Shown: positions 11,295 through 23,784 of the stretch, piece by piece | Layout of the letters: each line of letters opens with the position of its first letter | Position numbering within the stretch: the stretch's first letter is position 1 | Origin: Cryptomeria japonica | Lineage: Eukaryota; Streptophyta; Pinopsida; Cupressales; Cupressaceae | NCBI RefSeq assembly: GCF_030272615.1 | Contig: NC_081408.1 | Coordinates: 68,429,546-68,493,545 of the forward strand | Length of the DNA: 64,000 nucleotides | Direction: 5' to 3' | Translations under genes and position numbers: made by a program | The notes under the pieces: generated by a model | Database searches by the model: none | The model's input: only the letters and a program-made list of their open reading frames with translations | What the model was told of the DNA's origin: nothing

Positions 11295-12371
11295 ATAGAA
11301 AGCTTGAGACAATAGTTGGAAGGGGCTCTTGAAGATTTTGATGCAGAAAAATTAAATAATATCAAACTAGAAGAGGAACTCATATCTTCTCGAGAATTCA
11401 TAAAAGCACTTCAAGAAAACTTGGCCAGGGCATAGAACAAGAGAAAAGAATTACATGAGCAACTGCAAAAATAAGATGATGAAGAAAAAGAAACTCTCAG
11501 AGATATTACAGAGAAACTGAGACAAGAGAGAAGTAACATGAAGAATGAGATGCAAGATTTAACCATGAGACTATGTAAGGATATTGAAGATAGAAAGAAG
11601 AATCAGGAAGATTTGGTCAGAAGACTTAAAGAAAGATCAGATGAATCTCTAAGGCATAGTTATGAAAATGATATGCTTAAAATAGAAATGATTCACATGT
11701 AACATGACAAAGAGGAACTTATGAGACAAGTTGGCACTTTGGAAAGTGAGTTGGTCACTGCAAATGAATACAAAGACAAATTCAAAAAGAGTTTAGACAA
11801 TCTTGATGATATGCTAAAAAGTCAAAAACCTGATGGAGAAACAGTTGGACTTGGATTTGAACATGGAGAAAGTTTTGAAACTACAAACAATCATTATCAC
11901 AACAAACCGGTAAGGCAACCCAATGCTTATAAATTCAATGGCAAATGTTTTAATTACAACAAATTTGGTTATAGAGCAAATCAGTGCAGATTTAGGAATA
12001 ATCAGAATACAAAATCATTCGCCAGTCAATGTTCCAAATGCAATAAACATGGTCATAACTCAGAAAATTGTAGAATGAATGTAAAATGCTATGTTTGTGG
12101 TATATTTGGACATCTATATAATCAATGCAGAACTCAAACCGAGCAAGGTTATGGAAAAGATATTCAAAGAAACAATGTAATGTGTTATGCATGTAACAAA
12201 ATTGGGCATATTGCAAGATTTTCTAGAAGCAAGAATGTACTGACAAACAATCAAGGATCTAATGATAAAGGCAAGCAAAAGGTGAATGAAATCAAGCAAG
12301 AATTCACTAAACAATGGGTCAAGAAGAGAGATCAGAGAAATGATGAATCTGGCTTTGCACCGGCAGAATAG
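11295..12371 (+). pseudogene. Element A ORF1: coiled coil plus four CCHC zinc knuckles (gag-like)
   Basis: A 358-codon frame; the start is ATA here, at the position where element C has ATG. The first ~200 residues are a Lys/Glu/Leu-rich coiled coil (for example EETLRDITEKLRQERSNMK-like). Four knuckle motifs follow: CFNYNKFGYRANQC (second Cys changed to Tyr), CSKCNKHGHNSENC, CYVCGIFGHLYNQC and CYACNKIGHIARFS (last Cys changed to Ser). A basic tail ends in KQEFTKQWVKKRDQ. Four premature stops, each explained by a Gln codon losing C to T, and no frameshift. Knuckles of this kind bind nucleic acid in Gag proteins, so a packaging role is likely. It lacks the usual Copia gag (UBN2-like) domain seen in B and D. 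ORF1 of element C is the homologue. Confidence 0.8.
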
Positions 12372-12697
12372 AGCATTCCTGTACTGGCAGGAGATTCTTC
12401 ATCTACCTAAGGAATAATCCTTAGGGGTAAGGCAACCAATTGAAGATCATTCATTTTACCCTTAGATGGTGGTAAGAAGTCACAATTCTTCTTTACTGGT
12501 AGATATGTTGAATATTCACTTAACCGGCAAACAATTTATTGCGGTTATAAGTTAACTTTTTGGTTATAAAGGACTGTAATATCTCATTTTGACTTACCAA
12601 GCATTCAAGTATTCAAAGAGTGCAGAAGTTGAGCACCGACATTCAAGAAGCAAAGCAGCAAAGATTTTTTAGGACATCCAAGGTTTTCACTTTCATT
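12372..12697 (+). other. Inter-ORF region of element A
   Basis: Non-coding spacer between ORF1 and ORF2, interrupted at 12697 by Copia B and resuming at 20612. It aligns in patches with 50347-50726 of element C: GATGGTGG-AAG...CTTCTTTAC, TTAACCGGCA, TATAAAG, GCATTCAA. Confidence 0.6.
12565..12571 (+). promoter_or_regulatory. Candidate internal TATA box for element A ORF2
   Basis: TATAAAG about 160 nt upstream of the ORF2 ATG once Copia B is discounted. Element C has TATAAAG 151 nt upstream of its own ORF2 ATG. Conservation of position in two diverged copies suggests a real promoter; this is inference. Confidence 0.45.
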
Positions 12698-13787
12698 TGT
12701 TGGTATTATGGATGTGTTGCATTAGTTTTTTCATTGATGTCAACACTTATCCTTCTGGATATCTTTGGTTAGGTTGAACTGGCACATTGTGTTCATTAGC
12801 AAGTTCAATGACTTATGTACAGTCACCGGTATATTGTTCAACGACGGGTTATATTGTTCACCGGCACTGAGGATGACTTGTTATCATATGGGGATCACAT
12901 GATTATGTCAAAGATATGGTTTGGATACTTGGTTTTGATATTTTGGTTAATGGGATAATCGGGTTGACATATTTGTTGTTACTGGCAAATTGGTCTAGGT
13001 TATGGACCGATATGAATTATCTATTCCAGATCAGCATGACACATTATGGAGATGATTTATTGATTGGATATTGTTGTAAATGTATTGACCTGACATGATG
13101 CATCGCATCTAGACTTGTTTGTAATTGATTTTATTGTAATATTCTTAGTGAACCTACCTACACATTTGGTCTTAGGTTTTGTATATATGTAAGATCTCAA
13201 TTGATGAGATATAGGACAGATGATATGGTATGTAAGGTTATGGTATTGTAACATGGTATGTGTGAATATTGAAGATCATATGAGAAGACCATAGAGAAGG
13301 TTCAAGGAAGGTTTGAAGGTGATTATCAGAGCTTAACTGGTACTGAATCCAGCATTGGAGATACTATTTTGAGCAGTACATTATTCTAGGATTTAACCAT
13401 CCTATTGTAGTCATTGTGACTCCCATTTGAGTAGTGTTCTCTAGGCGGTTGGCCTTTCTACATGTGTAGACCCCATTTGTATACACATACTATCTGCAGT
13501 AGTATCATCTGATTGGGGGTAAGGTTTCCACTGTGGTTTTTCCCCTTATAGGGTTTCCACATTAAAATATTTGTGTTATGTGTTGTGGATGTTGTTTCTC
13601 ATTTTGTTTCATGTATTGAGTTTCACCGGTATTGATATTAACTGTTAATTTGTTAACCGGCATTAAGTGTGGTTTACCAGTATTAAGTATCAAGTTTGAT
13701 TAAGTTGTATTTGGGTTGAAATTCATAGACAACTAATTCAACCCCCTCCCCCCCCCCGCACTCTTAGTTGGCTTACGGGTCCTAACA
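12698..13787 (+). mobile_element. 5' LTR of Copia B
   Basis: 1090 bp, matching 19510-20606 closely. Ends GGGTCCTAACA directly before the PBS spacer, with a C-tract (about 13747-13757) shortly upstream. Confidence 0.9.
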
Positions 13788-13789
13788 AT

Positions 13790-13801
13790 TGGTATCAGAG
13801 C
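13790..13801 (+). other. Primer-binding site of Copia B (iMet)
   Basis: Perfect TGGTATCAGAGC, 2 bp after the LTR. Confidence 0.9.
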
Positions 13802-13843
13802 AAGTCCTCTTTTTGCAGAAGCCTAACATCTTGAGGAGATCCT

Positions 13844-14932
13844 ATGGCAACTAACATTTTCAGGAAGGACAATCTGAAACTTGATGGAGAAAACTATGGT
13901 ATATAGAAGATCAGAGTGGAGACACATTTGAATTTCATTGGAAGAGACACATGGGAAGTTACAAAGAATGGCTATGTTGGTCCTACACTGAATCAACCTA
14001 ATTCACCAACATTGCGTAAAGATCAAGAAAATGATTGCAAAGCAAGAGAAGCACTTTTGAGTGCATTATCAGATCAGGAAATCATGGGATTATTAGACCG
14101 ATCTACTACTAAAGCTCTTTGGGATAAATTAGAGACATTGAATGAAGGAGATACCACTATCAAAATTGCAAAACTAGAATGTTTCCGGGTCAAGTATGAA
14201 AATTTGAAAATGGAAGAAGATGAAAGAATTTCTGCTTTTATGGAAAGAGTTAATGAAATTCTTTTAGGAATACAATATTGTGGAGGATCCTTAAGTGAAG
14301 ATGGAATTGTTTTTAAAGTTTTAAGAGCATTACCACCAGCATACAAAATGAAAGTAACTATTATTAATGAGTTGAGAACAATGCCTAATACATCAGTATC
14401 TAGAGATACCTTGGTTGGAAAACTTTCAGCATTTGAGCTTGAGGAATTTGGTCATGTTGCTACAAGTAACACAGATTTAGCCTTCAGAGCATCATCATCT
14501 GCAGCATCATGATCTGACAAACCTAATTGCAAATCACTTTATGCAAGAGAGCTTGAAGATATCAGAAAGGAAAATGAAGAACTGGAAGAACTTGAAGCAC
14601 TATTTGCAAGGAAAATGCCTAAAGGTCCAGTTGGAAGTAAGTATGAAGGTAAAGTACCATTTAAATGTTTTAATTGCAATAAAGTTGGTCATATGGCATC
14701 TACATGCCCTAACAGACATGCAAGATTGAGAGAGGAAGCAAAAAGAACATATAAGCCTAACCCTAAATATCAGAGATACATATTTAAGAAGAATAGAGAT
14801 AAATCTTGTTACTATACTGATGAAGGAGTTACTGATGATTCTGATGAAGAACTGGAAAACAATGGATGGGCTTTTGTTGCAATAAAGGAAGATCAACCGA
14901 CATCTACTGCTCCATCAGTAGAGTAGGCCCTA
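13844..14932 (+). pseudogene. Copia B gag
   Basis: The ATG at 13844 begins a Copia Gag (UBN2-like): an N-terminal region around GENYG, the ALWDKLETLNEGDTT block, a middle region (MEEDERISAFMERVNEI), then one CCHC knuckle, CFNCNKVGHMASTC, near 14664-14705. Stops at 13904 (TAG in place of the usual Trp), 14510 and 14924 interrupt an otherwise constant frame. It is continuous with the protease region, as expected for a single Copia gag-pol polyprotein. ORF1 of element A is a different type of knuckle protein and not a copy of this gene. Confidence 0.88.
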
Positions 14933-16340
14933 GTAGATAAAATTGAAGAAAAGGATGAATGGATCATAGATTCTGGATGTTCACATCATATGACTAGTGA
15001 TAAAAGTAAATTCTTATCTTTTTAGGAATATAGTGGAGGTCTAGTAAGATTTGGCAATGATAAAGCTTATTTGATCAAAGGAAAAGGCACAATATCTTTG
15101 GATGGTAAGCACAATACTAACAAAGTTTATTATGTTGAAGGTTTGAAGCATAATCTTTGGAGTGTTGGTCAATTAGTTGAAAACAGATTTCAGTTACAGT
15201 TCAAGAATGGTTAATGCAAAATCAGAAACAGAACTAGATTGGAGATTGCAACCGGTAATCGGACTAAAGGTAATATCTTTCATTTGAACAATAGTGATAA
15301 GACATGCTTGATTACACATATTGATGAAAGGTGGTTATGGCATAAGAGACTTTTTCATGTAAATTTAGATTGCATTGTAAAGATCAATTCAACTAGGGAA
15401 GTAAGGGATTTACCTAATATTGTGAGACCTCATCATCTGGTATGTAAGGAATGTCAAATGGGAAAGCAAGTTAGAACAACTTTTAAGAGTATTTCTGAGA
15501 AATACAATAATGTTCTTGATTTAATTCATACTGACTTGTGTGGTCCGAGAAGAACAAGAAGTCTACAGAGAGATAGATACTTTATGCTAATTATTGATGA
15601 TTATTCTAGAATGTGTTGGGTCACTTTTCTTAGGGAGAAATCAGAAGCTTTTAGAAAATTCAAACTATTCAAGGAAATGGTAGAGAATGAAATCAGTAAG
15701 AAAATCAAATGTTTAAGATCTGATCAAGGAGGTGAATTTACATCTAAGGAATTTAATACATTTTGTGAAGTAAATGGAATCAGAAGACAACTATCAGCAC
15801 CCCGGACACCTCAGCAAAATGGAATTGTGGAAAGGAAAAACAAAACAATTCTGGAAGCATCTAGAAGCATGATATTGGAAGAAAATCTACCTCATGTGTA
15901 TTGGAGAGAAGTAGTGAATATAGCGGTTTACACTTTTAACAGATTTCACATCAAAGGTGAAACTGGTAAGACCCCTTATGAATTATGGTTTTGTAATACT
16001 CCCACTCTTAAATACTTTAGATTTTTGGGAAGAAAATGATAAATTAGGAGAGATGAGTATATTGGTAAATTTGATCCTAGAAGTGATGAAGGAATATTTC
16101 TTGGTTATTCATCTAAGAGCAAGACATATAGATGTTTTAATAAAAGATTGCATAAAATCATTGAGAGTGCTAATGTGAAGATAGATGAACAATTTAGAGG
16201 AAATTCAAGGTTTGTAGATTCTGAACCGTCAATTGAGATGATCATAAATGAACCTATATAGAGTGCCCCAGTACAGAGTGTGGATCCAGTCACACCGGCA
16301 TCATCAGAGAATTCCAAAGTGACTGAAGAACAGTAGCATG
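14933..16340 (+). pseudogene. Copia B protease and integrase
   Basis: The protease carries the active-site motif WIIDSGCSHHMT near 14960-14995. The integrase zinc region (H-x4-H ... CKECQMGK near 15450) precedes the core, with DLIHTDLCGP for the first Asp, SDQGGEF for the second and the QNGIVERKN block for the Glu. The IFLGYSSKSK motif typical of the Copia integrase tail follows near 16098. The frame is unchanged from gag, broken by stops near 15023, 15212, 16034-16039, 16259 and 16334. Gene order protease, integrase, RT confirms Ty1/copia. Confidence 0.9.
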
Positions 16341-17379
16341 TGAATAAACCCAGGTATGTAAGATGGAATCACTCATAAAATCAGATAATTGGGAACAAGT
16401 ATCAAGGTGTTATGACAAGAGGAAGACTGGCAAATGAAGAGGTGTGGTTAATTTCTCAAATTGAACCAGCATCTGTTATTGAATCTTGTCAAGATGAATA
16501 TTGGATTAAAGCAATGGAAGATGAAGTAGAACAAATTGAAAACAACAATACATGGACATTAGTTCTTTGGCTTAAAGAGAAAAATGTAACTGGAACTAAA
16601 TGGGTATTTAGAAATAAACTTAATGAAGATGGTAAGGTAATCAGGAACAAAGCAATATTAGTGTGTAAAGGATATTCACAGAAAGAGGGAATTGATTATA
16701 AAGAAACCTTTGCATCGGTAGCTAGAATTGAGGCAGTTAGATTATTTCTTGCATTTGCAGCTCATAAGAACTACAAAGTATATCAGATGGATGTAAAATG
16801 TGTTTTTTTGAATGGTGATCTTGAAGAAGAAGTTTACATTGAACAGCCTGATGGACTTTCATTGACAAATAATAAAGATATGGTTTGTAGATTAAGGAAA
16901 GCTTTGTATGGATTAAAGCAAGTTCCTAGAGTTTGGTATGCTTGATTGGACAAATATCTTTTGAAGCTTGGTTACACTAAAGGTAATGTAGATAGCAACT
17001 TATATTTCAAAGTGACTAATGATGATATCTTGGTTATTGAATTTTTTGTTGAAGATATCATTTTTGGAGAAGAAGATGGATTGTGTAAAGACTGCGCTAA
17101 CAAGATGCAGACAGAATTTGGAATGTATATGATTGGGGAGATAAAATTCTTTTTAGGATTGCAAATTTCACAAATTGATAAAGGTATATTCATATGTCAA
17201 ATAAAATACTTGAAGGAACTATTGAAGAAATTTGGTATGGAAAACTCCAAACTGGTAAGTACTCCTATGACTACAACTGATAAATTGATATTGAAGGATG
17301 ATTTAGCTCATGTTAATCTGACAAGATACAAATCCATGATTAGAGGTTTACTGTATTTGACACAAACAAGACTTGATAT
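16341..17379 (+). pseudogene. Copia B reverse transcriptase, N-terminal part
   Basis: Reads [18 protein letters not shown], the [12 protein letters not shown] block, [20 protein letters not shown] and [13 protein letters not shown], all standard Copia RT landmarks. The catalytic YVDD appears as FVED (near 17046), so the first Asp is Glu. One TGA at 16943. Translation stops at 17390 only because a solo LTR was inserted at 17380; the rest of the RT is at 18503. Confidence 0.9.
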
Positions 17380-18502
17380 TGTATACACCTAAAAATGGTC
17401 TGAAGATAATTAATTGAATAAGCAATTATTTAATTAATCCTCCTTCCCAATTTAATTAAATTCATTAGCAATTTGATTAAATCCCCCTTTCATCTACTTA
17501 TTAATAAATGTAAGGATTTATTTAATGTATTCATTTCAATAATCCCCTTTAATTAATTAATTCAAATTAATTAATTATATTCTATCAAATTCATTTCTTC
17601 TAAAATCATTTAATTAATTAAAACAAATAAAATTCATGAGTTGTTGAAATTAATTAGCCATTTCCTATTATTTGAATTTTTAAATTCAAATTCTCCTAAC
17701 TTCTAACCACCTAACCTAACCACTCCTAAACCTAACCCATTCCATCTAACCCCGAGTTGCCCCATCCTAGCTTGCACATCCTAACCACCATGTTCCCTTT
17801 CCTTGGACACTTTGCCCTCTCATGAGAAAATCTTCTTGACACTTGTAACCAAGTGTTCCCTTCCAACCAACCCCTTCTCCTACCAGCCTCCAATTGTTCC
17901 CTTTCACCCAGCCTCTTCTAGAAGCTTCTTGACACTTGTCACCATAGAGATGGTTAATGTTCCCTTTAATTCAACCTGTTCTCCAATCACCTCCAATTTA
18001 ACCATTGATATCTTCATACTTAATCTTGACCATTGATTCCTGCCACCTCACCCCTAGCCTTGGAAAATCCTATAAATAGACCCCATTTTGGAGTTCAAAG
18101 GATCTCGAATCCGATCTCATTCTTCATCTCATGCATTGTTACTATAGGCATCTAGCTTATAGTTTATTATTTTAGCAATGTTATCATGTTCAGTTTTAGC
18201 TTAAATCTTAGCTTATTTCATAGCAATATCATAGAATCATATAGCTTAAATCATTATCATTGCTAGCTTAAATGCATTTCATCATTTAAATCCTCCATTT
18301 AAGTGCAGACAAGTCACTGGAATTTGCATAATTAGATCTGAGAGCAAAATTCATACTCGCATTTACTAGGAGGCAATAGATCAATTAGCTATGGTTTATC
18401 TTTCTTTGTTTTAAATTTTTTAACCATGCTTGTAATGATCAATTGAGTGTTTTTGTGTTGTAGCTACAGGTACATATGTCCACACTTCACAGATACATGA
18501 CA
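17380..18502 (+). mobile_element. Solo LTR S1 in the RT of Copia B
   Basis: 1123 bp starting TGTATACACCTAAAAATGG and ending ACATGACA, flanked by a perfect TSD GATAT (17375-17379, 18503-18507). Insert plus TSD is 1128 bp, a multiple of three, and Copia RT motifs continue in frame on the other side. There is no internal coding region, so it is a solo LTR left by recombination. Its start resembles solo LTR S3 (38733) in the CTAAAAATGGTC block; a gypsy origin is likely but not shown. Orientation is inferred from that resemblance. Confidence 0.9.
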
Positions 18503-19128
18503 GATATAATGAATGCAGTATGTATTGTTTCAAGATTTTAGAGTAATCCTAAAGAAAATCATGAATCAGTAGTAAAAAGGATTTTCCAATATCTACAAGG
18601 CACAACAAATCTTGGTTTATGGTATCCTAAATATGAAAATTTTGATTTATGTGCATACACTGATGAAAATTGGGCAGGAGATGTAGATGTCAGAAAGAGA
18701 ACCACTAGCAAAGCATTCTTTCTTGGTAGCAAATTGATTTCATTGTTGAGCAAGAAGCAGAGTTGTACATCATTATCAAAAGTAGAATCAGAATATGTTG
18801 TAGCAACAACTAATTGTACTCAGGTATTATGGATTAAGAAAATGTTTAAGGACATAAAGGTAAAATGTGCAAAGAACCTATAATCATTTATTGTGATAAT
18901 TCAGCAACAATGGATATATCAAAGAATCCGGTATTTCACTCTAAGACTAAACATGTTTCTATCAAATATAACTTTCTAAAAGAGAATGTTGAAGCAAAAG
19001 AAGTAAGATTGGTTTATGTGAATAATAAAGAGCAAATTGCAGATATATTTACTAAACCTTTACCTAAGGAAACTTTTGAATATCTCATAGAGCATCTTGG
19101 GGTAATACCCTCACCGATAGAGACTTAG
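18503..19128 (+). pseudogene. Copia B RT C-terminus and RNase H
   Basis: Continues with NAVCIVSRF, the Q-Y-L-Q-G-T-T block, the DENWAGDVDVRKRTTSKAFF start of RNase H, KQSCTSLSKVESEYV, then IYCDNSATMDISKNPVFHS and the C-terminal QIADIFTKPL. A TAG at 18538 and a frameshift near 18862 break it. The last 88 codons (18865-19128) are open in the shifted frame and end in the usual LGVI tail. Confidence 0.88.
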
Positions 19129-19284
19129 ACAGTTGAAGATTGGCATCAAACCAACATAAAATAATAGAGAAACCTTTTTCCGTCTTTGATGGAGGAGAAC
19201 TACTTCTCAGGGGGGTAGTTGTTATATTAATTGGTTGTATTAGTTGATTGTGTGTTCTGGTATTTTTATTGCTTTGGCATTTGA

Positions 19285-19509
19285 TGTCAAAGGGGGAGAG
19301 ATGTCTATGGAAAAACTTTGTATTTAGGAAACACTATCCTAGGGGGAGAGTTTATTTATTGAGGGAGAGATATATACTCTCTGCATTTTTTATTTTGATT
19401 TCTAGTATTAATCTATTCTGGAGATTGTTGGTTTTTGGTTTTTGGCATTCTGTTTTGGCACTTAGATGTTTTTCCATCTAGTGTTACCATCAATGCTAAA
19501 GGGGGATAT
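19285..19509 (+). other. Three polypurine-tract-like blocks of Copia B
   Basis: GTCAAAGGGGGAGAG (about 19286), CCTAGGGGGAGAG (about 19329) and CTAAAGGGGGATAT (19496-19509). The last abuts the LTR start and is the presumed true PPT. The same triple arrangement occurs in A, C and D. Confidence 0.75.
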
Positions 19510-20606
19510 TGTTGGTATTATGGATGTGTTGCATCAGTTTTGTCATTTATTTCAGCACTTATCCTTCTGGAGATATTTGGTTATGTTGAACTGGCACATT
19601 GTGTTCACCGACAAGTTCAGTGACTTATGCACAGTCACCGGTATATTGTTCACCGACAGGTTATATTGTTCACTGGCACTGAGGATGACTTGTTATCATT
19701 TGAAGATCACTTCATTATGTCGAAGACATGGTTTGGATACTTGTTTTTGATATTTTGGTTAATGGTCTACTCAGGTTGACATATTTGTTGTTACCAGCAA
19801 ATTGGTCTAGGTTATGGACCGGTATGCATTATCTATTCCATATCAGCACGGAACGTTATGGAGATGATTTATTGATTGGATATTATTGGAAATGTATTGA
19901 GCTGACATGATGAATCACATCTAGACTTGTTTGTAATTTATTTTATTGTAATATTCTTAGTGAGCTGACCTACACATTTGGTCTTAGGTTTTGTATATAT
20001 GTAAGATCTCAATTAATGAGATATAGGACACATGATATGGTATGTAAGGTTATGGTATTGTAACATGGTATGTGTGAATATTGAAGATCATATGAGTAGA
20101 CCATAGAGAAGGTTCAAGGAAGGTGATTATCAGAGCTTAACTGGTTGAAGGTGATTATCAGAGCTTAACTGGTACTGAATCCAGCATTGGAGATGCTATT
20201 TTGAGCAGTACATTATTCTAGGATTTAACCATCCTACTATAGTCATTGCAACTCCCATTTGAGCAGTGTGTTTTAGGCGGTTGGCCTTTCTGCATGTGCA
20301 AACCCCATTTGTATACACATACTATTTGCAGTAGTATCATCTGATTGTGGGTAAGGTTTCCCACCATGGTTTTTCCCCTTATAGGGTTTCCACGTTAAAA
20401 TCTATGTGTTATGTGTTGTGGATGTTGTTTCTCTTTTTGTTTCATGCATTAAGTTTCACCAGTATTGATATTAATTGTTAATCTATTAATTGGCATTAAG
20501 TTTGGTTTACTGATATTAAGTATCAAGTTTGATTGAGTTGTATTTGGGTTGAAATTCATAGACAACTGATTCACCCTCCCTCTCAGTTGTCTTTCGGGTC
20601 CTAACA
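19510..20606 (+). mobile_element. 3' LTR of Copia B
   Basis: 1097 bp from TGTTGGTATTATGG to CCTAACA. It has a local duplication near 20118-20170 (GGTGATTATCAGAGCTTAACTGG repeated) absent from the 5' copy, and a deletion at the C-tract (about 20573-20580). Confidence 0.9.
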
Positions 20607-20639
20607 GCATTCAACAGTAAAAGGTATTTATTTTACGAC

Positions 20640-23600
20640 ATGGATTCTTCATCTTTCATTTTTGAATTCATTGCAAACCCTACTATTGTGGAAAATATCA
20701 AGCGTCCTAGACTAGTCTTTAAGATAATCCCTAAGATAGCTAAGTTGGATGACTCCATTGGTGCATTTTCAAAAATTCTGAAGGGAGTTGCATTTGCTAA
20801 AGACCCTAGGGCATACATTCACTGTAACATTGAATATTTAGGGTGCTTAAAGAACATATTCATGAATGTTATCAGAGACAAACAAGGTGTAGTCAAACCA
20901 GAACACAAGATTATGGAAGATTTAGGGTTCATTGACATCCTTCACATGCCTGAATTTTTAGATGAGATTATCCATTATGTTCTTAGCAGAGTTCACGGTA
21001 AATTTTTATGGTTAGAATCAGTTTTCAAAATCACTAAGGAAGCAATTAGGGTTGTTACTGGTTTACCTTCTATCAGCACTAGGCCTAAGAAGAAAAAGAA
21101 AATTCCAAACAAAGAGGTTATGAACTTAACCAGCGCAACATCAGATAACAAATCACTTAGGGTTAGCGATATAACTAATAACAACGTCAAATATGCTAGT
21201 ATGGTTATTGGATATAAGGTGGCACATACTAATAGGATGAATTTTGTTTCAAGTCTATGCATTTATAGTGCCTATGAGATGATAATGAACAATGCTAAAA
21301 TTGACATTTGTGAATGGTTGAAAGATGAACTTATAGAAAATATGGATAAGATCAAAGGTGACAAAAAGGGAACCTTCAAATTTGGGAATTTGATTGTATG
21401 TTTAATGCTATACTTCTCAAAGGTGATTCCCGGTATAGGCCACAAAGACTTTTCCTATGATATTTATGTTGGAAAATAGATTAAGGAGGCAATTACCGGG
21501 ATGGGTCCAGATGGTGACAAGCATGTGAAGAAATATTTAAAAAACTTTCAAGCAAAAATGAGACAAAGGGAAAGAATCCCTCAAAGCATTGTTGATAAAT
21601 ATGACAAACAGATATGCTTTGTTATTAAAAGAGATGAAATATGGATGGAGGCAGTTAAACCTAGAACTGTCTGGATAACTGAGATGGGTTATGAAGTGGA
21701 TTCAAATATTCTAGAATCTTATGCCAAGATACTCCTAGATGCTCCACCGAACTGATAGAAAATATCTTTGGTATTGCAGAAACTATAGAGAGTGATGTTG
21801 CTATTCAGAAGTAAAGGAAGAAAAGAGATAAAATATTGAAAGATGCTTCAAAGTTTGTTGAAGTTTTTAAAAAGATTGTTGAAACTTGATCCGATGAGTG
21901 GTGTTGCTATAGAAGAAAGAAATCAGAACAACAACTAATAACACATATTTCTCTTGTGGCTACCTCATCCGACTCTGATAATGACAAGGCTGCAGAATTG
22001 AAAAGGGTGGAAAGGAAGAAGAGAAAATCCTCACCGGCACCTGCTCCATCACCAAAGAAGACAAGGACACTTAGAAAGAAACAATAGGTTGTGAGAGATC
22101 TCAGTGGTCCAAAGAAGAAGGTCACACAGAAGAAACCAAAACAAAAGGTATCTAATAAACTTTTATCGAAAGAACTTGTAAATGAAATAACTCAGGATGG
22201 CAATCTTGGAAATATAAGAAATTGAAGGTTGAGGCACTGTTAGCGGTTCATTCTGTTAAGTCTAAGTAAGAAATTGATGATTTGTTATCTGAAGCTAACA
22301 TAATTGTTTTTGCAAGTGGTCACTGGCAAGTAAGCCTCATGGCCGACAGATTAAAAGAGATAGCAGATGGAACAACAGATAAATGGGATATTTTCTTTTT
22401 GGAGAAAGAGAAAAGAGAAGAAAATGAAAGACAAAAAGTTGATAAATCCTTCACTAAGGCATATTAGAAGGGAGATAAAGGAAAGAACAAGATTGGCAGT
22501 GTACCTAATTTCACAATAAAAGATAACTTACCTCCACTGACATAAAGACACCCCACCAAAAGTAGTAGAGACACCGGCAGAAATGCAAAATCAGCCTGAA
22601 GAGAAGTCAGAGGAAGTGAAAGCAAATGATATTGATCCCGAGTCAAACTTTCTATTCACAATGAATGTCCACACTCATGACATCAATATTGCAATGGATA
22701 AAGAAATTGTTGAGGAAAAGAAATTTGAATCTATAAATATTGAAATTGTTGACTCACCGGTCAAGACCATTGACACTCAACTAAATGTTGAGATACTGGT
22801 AGAAAAAGAACAAGAACAAATAGAATCCGAACTGGTAGAGAATAAGAATGAGAGTAAGGATGAGAATAAGGAAGTGGTTAAAGTGGCTGAATAGGTACCT
22901 GGAGAAGAGAAGAAACTTAATGCAGAACCTAGCACTTCTCCCAGTACTTCAACTATGGATTACAGACCGACAAATCTCACTGATGTATTATTGGATTCCA
23001 TAAAGAGGATAATTGAATGCAACGCCTTAGAATTTAAGTCTATTGATGACTCTTTACCGATTTTGCAAATGATTGCACTGGCATGCAAGGTAGATCACAT
23101 TGTTGGCTCAATAAGTAAATTGGACACATTGTCCAAATTCATTTCTTTTAACATTTAGTCAGTAGATAAAATAAATGAGGAAACTATTCAAGAAAGAGTT
23201 AATAAGGAAAAGGAAAATTTCTTTGACAAAACAATAAAGGATTGTACATAACAGATTGATTCATTACTACCGGCATTGAATTCCACTATTTTGGAATATA
23301 AGGAATTCCACTATTTTGCAAACCTCATCGTTTAACAAAAGACATTGATGAACAGATCTGGATAGCTCAAAAGGAGATTGATGATATTGCAGATAGCATG
23401 ATTGGTTCTTCAAAACTAACATCAGTTTTGGATCAGGAAATGGCTATTCATGAAGAAAAGATTGAAAAAACTGGAAAAAGAGAAGGCAAGATTGAAAATG
23501 AAAACCCGGGAGTTGAAAAATAAACTTGGTCCAAGATTGGACAATCTCCTAACACACCAAAATGAACTATCCAGGGAAACAATTCAAAGAGTAAGATCAC

Positions 23601-23746
23601 CGGAGCAACAAATGCACTATCTCACCAGGATGATCAGGGAGACAAAGACAGTAATTTTCAACAGTACAAAGTTTTTGCAGAGTCTTAACTTAGTTTTGGC
23701 AGATATTTTTCAGATTGTACATAACTATCTTCAAGGTTCTAAGTAA
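20640..23746 (+). pseudogene. Element A ORF2: large protein of unrecognised family
   Basis: Starts ATG 20640, 34 bp after the Copia B LTR. The N-terminal 280 codons are open and well conserved with element C (FIANPTIVENIKRPR; IGAFSKI-KGV; LSRVHGKFLWL; FKITKEAIRVVTGLPS; KIDICEWLKDELIENM; FGNLIV). A TAG at 21477, then a further 85 codons (21501-21755), then frameshifts. The middle is Lys-rich and low-complexity (KKTRTLRKK, KKKVTQKK), the next part acidic (22583-22894), and the C-terminus (23450-23743) a coiled coil ending SLNLVLADIFQIVHNYL. No catalytic motif, signal peptide or membrane segment is evident. The FKITKE-x-IR-x-VT-x-LPS phrase loosely recalls plant mobile-domain-like proteins, which I do not claim. 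Function unknown; a nucleic-acid or Gag partner is only a guess. Confidence 0.8.
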
Positions 23747-23784
23747 TTTTTTTATTTTTTGATACTTTTGACATCCTTTGTCAT

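Larger units (their letters stand above)
12698..20606 (+). mobile_element. Copia B, inserted between the two ORFs of element A
   Basis: Paired LTRs (12698-13787 and 19510-20606, both starting TGTTGGTATTATGG and ending CCTAACA), PBS, gag-pol and polypurine tracts. Flanks TCATT and GCATT form a TSD with one mismatch. Length is about 6.8 kb without its own nested solo LTR. All Copia domains are present, so its ancestor was autonomous; stops and one frameshift now disable it. Confidence 0.92.

Noticed and set aside
20640-23746. ORF2 as an envelope gene of a retrovirus-like element
   Set aside because: No signal peptide, hydrophobic membrane segment or glycoprotein-like features can be seen; the protein is charged with a coiled-coil tail.
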